This document shows positions 62,440-64,000 of a stretch of DNA of 64,000 bases, piece after piece (position 1 is the stretch's first letter; each line of letters opens with the position of its first letter). The notes below the pieces were generated by a model. The model saw only the letters and a program-made list of their open reading frames with translations, had not been told where the DNA came from and searched no databases. The DNA is from Alkalihalobacterium chitinilyticum (GTDB taxonomy: Bacteria; Bacillota; Bacilli; Bacillales; Bacillaceae_F). The stretch lies in NCBI RefSeq assembly GCF_029028005.1, contig NZ_JAOTPO010000021.1, forward strand, positions 1 to 64,000, given 5' to 3'. A program made the translations under genes and the position numbers.

Positions 62440-62487
62440 AGAACTTATTACTAGAATAAAATCTAGTATTGAGTTCTTTATTTTTTG
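62440..62487 (+). terminator. Terminator after the exopolysaccharide operon
   Basis: AGAACTTATTACTAGA pairs with TCTAGTATTGAGTTCT around six bases and runs into TTTATTTTTT. Confidence 0.8.
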
Positions 62488-62556
62488 AGATGAAACAATA
62501 ATATACATGGGTAACTACCCATAACTATACTAAAAGCAGTTAGAGGAGGTATTTGT

Positions 62557-63552
62557 TTGAATATACTAGTTACAGGTGGTACCGGATACATCGGCTCACA
62601 CACTTGTGTAGCATTGTTAGAAGCAGGTCATTTCGTAATTATTGCTGATAATCTTTGTAATAGTAAACGTGATAATATCGAAAAAATAATAGAAATAACA
62701 GATACAGAAGTAATCTTTTACGAGATTGATGTAACGGATAAAGAGGCTGTTGATATCCTTTTTAAGGATTATAAAATTGATGCTGTTATTCATTTTGCAG
62801 GTCTCAAGGCAGTAGGTGAGTCTGTTGAAATGCCTCTAGCTTATTATTACAATAATATTGTTAGCACAATGGTTCTTGCAAAAGCTTGTGAAAAATATAA
62901 TGTAAATAAATTTGTCTTTAGTTCATCAGCTACTGTATACGGAGACAATACTGTACCGTTTGTAGAAACTATGGACCTTTTACCGACAACTAATCCATAT
63001 GGTGAAACAAAAGCGATGAGTGAGCGGATATTAACTGACATAGCAAAATCCAATCCAGCTTTCTCTACATCTTTGCTTCGTTACTTCAACCCGGTTGGTG
63101 CCCACGAGAGTGGTTTGATCGGAGAAGCCCCAAATGGTATTCCTAATAACTTGATGCCATTTCTAGCACAAGTAGCAAAAGGAAAATTGGACAAGCTAAA
63201 AGTGTTTGGAAATAACTACCCAACAGTAGATGGCACAGGCGTTCGAGATTATATTCATGTGATGGATTTGGCAGAAGGACATGTAGCAGCGCTTGATAAT
63301 TTAACTGAAGGTGTTGAAATTTATAATTTAGGTACTGGTAGGGGTACAAGTGTATTAGAGTTAGTAAAAGCTTTTAAAGAAGCAAATAATATTGAAATCC
63401 CATTTGAAATTGTTGATCGTAGACTCGGGGATATAGCTTCATGTTATGCTGATACTACTAAAGCTAAAAAAATACTAGGATGGGATGCTAAACGTGATAT
63501 TATAGCTATGTGTCGTGATGCTTGGAGGTTTGAGAAGAATTATAAAGAATAA
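62557..63552 (+). CDS. galE: UDP-glucose 4-epimerase, copy 2
   Basis: The 331-residue GalE has the NAD motif GGTGYIGSH, catalytic Ser in [10 protein letters not shown], the YxxxK pair in NPYGETK and [19 protein letters not shown]. It is clearly paralogous to the gene at 4404 but has no C-terminal extension. The TTG start has AGAGGAGG 8 bases upstream. It lies behind the operon terminator and ahead of its own, so it is a separate transcript. It supplies UDP-galactose or UDP-GalNAc for the neighbouring polymers. Confidence 0.93.
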   Translation: MNILVTGGTGYIGSHTCVALLEAGHFVIIADNLCNSKRDNIEKIIEITDTEVIFYEIDVTDKEAVDILFKDYKIDAVIHFAGLKAVGESVEMPLAYYYNNIVSTMVLAKACEKYNVNKFVFSSSATVYGDNTVPFVETMDLLPTTNPYGETKAMSERILTDIAKSNPAFSTSLLRYFNPVGAHESGLIGEAPNGIPNNLMPFLAQVAKGKLDKLKVFGNNYPTVDGTGVRDYIHVMDLAEGHVAALDNLTEGVEIYNLGTGRGTSVLELVKAFKEANNIEIPFEIVDRRLGDIASCYADTTKAKKILGWDAKRDIIAMCRDAWRFEKNYKE

Positions 63553-63574
63553 AACTTATTGGCTAACTGAAATG

Positions 63575-63608
63575 AACCGCCTAGCCTTAGTAGCTGGGCG
63601 GTTTTTGT
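63575..63608 (+). terminator. Terminator after galE copy 2
   Basis: GAACCGCCTAGC pairs with CTGGGCGGTTTTTGTTC; five T follow the stem. After it up to the window edge only a doubtful partial frame is seen. Confidence 0.8.
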
Positions 63609-63682
63609 TCCATTTTCTAAAATAATTAATCCAAAGATCTTCCTAGATACTGAAAAGTATTAGAGATAGGGCATGAGATTTA

Positions 63683-63998
63683 CTAATACCTATACGGTTT
63701 TATTTCACTGGATAATGGTAAAATAAATGCAAAATAAGGAAATTGTTTTTGGTTTTGTAAATATCCAACCATTATTAAGAGACCCCAAGAAGTTAGACAC
63801 TGCTATTCTATTAGGTAGCCTGGTTAAGATTAGTTCAGTATTGCAGTACTTATTTTTAAATTTTGATTTTAACCGTTTCCTTTTCGAATTATACTTTGTT
63901 TCCTCTAGCTTGAAGTACTTTACTATACTTAACCATTTGAGAATGCCAGCCTTGAAATAATGTTTTAGTAGTTGAAGCTCTTCTTGTGCTTGTTCTAA
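63683..63998 (-). CDS. Possible C-terminal part of a coiled-coil protein (runs off the window)
   Basis: On the minus strand a frame is open from the right edge to a stop at 63683-63685. It starts with LEQAQEELQLLKHYF, a coiled-coil-like pattern reminiscent of the charged helices in the wall-polymer proteins, and continues with a Lys-rich part. No catalytic motif is visible. A 77-residue frame on the plus strand (63727-63960) overlaps it and looks less plausible, with no ribosome site. Both may be non-coding. Confidence 0.25.
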
Positions 63999-64000
63999 TG

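Noticed and set aside
63727-63960. 77-residue plus-strand protein
   Set aside because: No ribosome site, low-complexity Phe/Leu-rich sequence and overlap with a longer open frame on the minus strand; no family recognised.

Overview
The window reads as a low-GC, Gram-positive spore-former-type genome (Bacillota, family Bacillaceae). Shine-Dalgarno sites are strong (AGGAGG-like), TTG and GTG starts are frequent, and the gene families are YrzF, TuaG, TagG/TagH, TagO, YheC/D, GtaB, LytR-CpsA-Psr and Bacillus-type tyrosine kinase plus PHP phosphatase. A TupA-like ATP-grasp protein, very acidic secreted proteins and a large wall-polymer cluster suggest an alkaliphile such as the Alkalihalobacillus/Halalkalibacter group. 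The genus is an inference.

Nearly the whole window is a cell-surface polymer island. Left flank (0-9.4 kb): the right end of an IS3-family element, an orphan Mn2+ (yybP-ykoY) riboswitch, a YrzF-like kinase, a lipoprotein, a three-repeat NlpC/P60 endopeptidase, GalE and three glycosyltransferases, one TuaG-like. Core (9.6-28.6 kb): five paralogous ATP-grasp/acylphosphatase proteins, a TagG-like permease, an ABC ATPase with two complete nucleotide-binding domains in one chain, two giant paralogous GT2+GT4 glycosyltransferases, a TupA-like ATP-grasp and a CapA-like protein. I read this as an assembly and export line for a peptide-decorated (teichuronopeptide-like) wall polymer. Only one of the five acylphosphatase domains keeps its catalytic Arg and Asn. 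Seven proteins of the core share a coiled coil followed by an S-R-[ST]-W-[KR]-x-T-x-P-[LF]-R-like segment.

Middle (28.7-47.7 kb): a YheC/D-like ATP-grasp gene on the minus strand, then three exported enzymes (amidase, N-acetylglucosaminidase, subtilisin) that carry 8, 9 and 6 copies of the same ~69-residue wall-binding repeat in co-linear order. With them are a NERD protein, a TuaA-like phosphoglycosyltransferase, GtaB, TagO and two LCP polymer ligases. Two intergenic tandem arrays with the same exact 52-bp period and a shared core lie in two convergent gene gaps 8 kb apart.

Right (47.9-63.6 kb): a Wzy/Wzx-type exopolysaccharide operon resembling Bacillus eps. It holds a Wzz-like modulator, a BY-kinase, a PHP phosphatase, a 53-residue ORF, a structured leader where EAR (eps-associated antitermination RNA) would be expected, an EpsC-like dehydratase, an aminotransferase, an ATP-grasp ligase, a gene-free 1.2-kb gap that begins with a second EAR-like structure, an epimerase, an EpsL-like transferase, a GT4, a polymerase, a MurJ-type flippase and a second GalE. 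Three different initiating phosphoglycosyltransferases imply several separate lipid-linked polymers built here.
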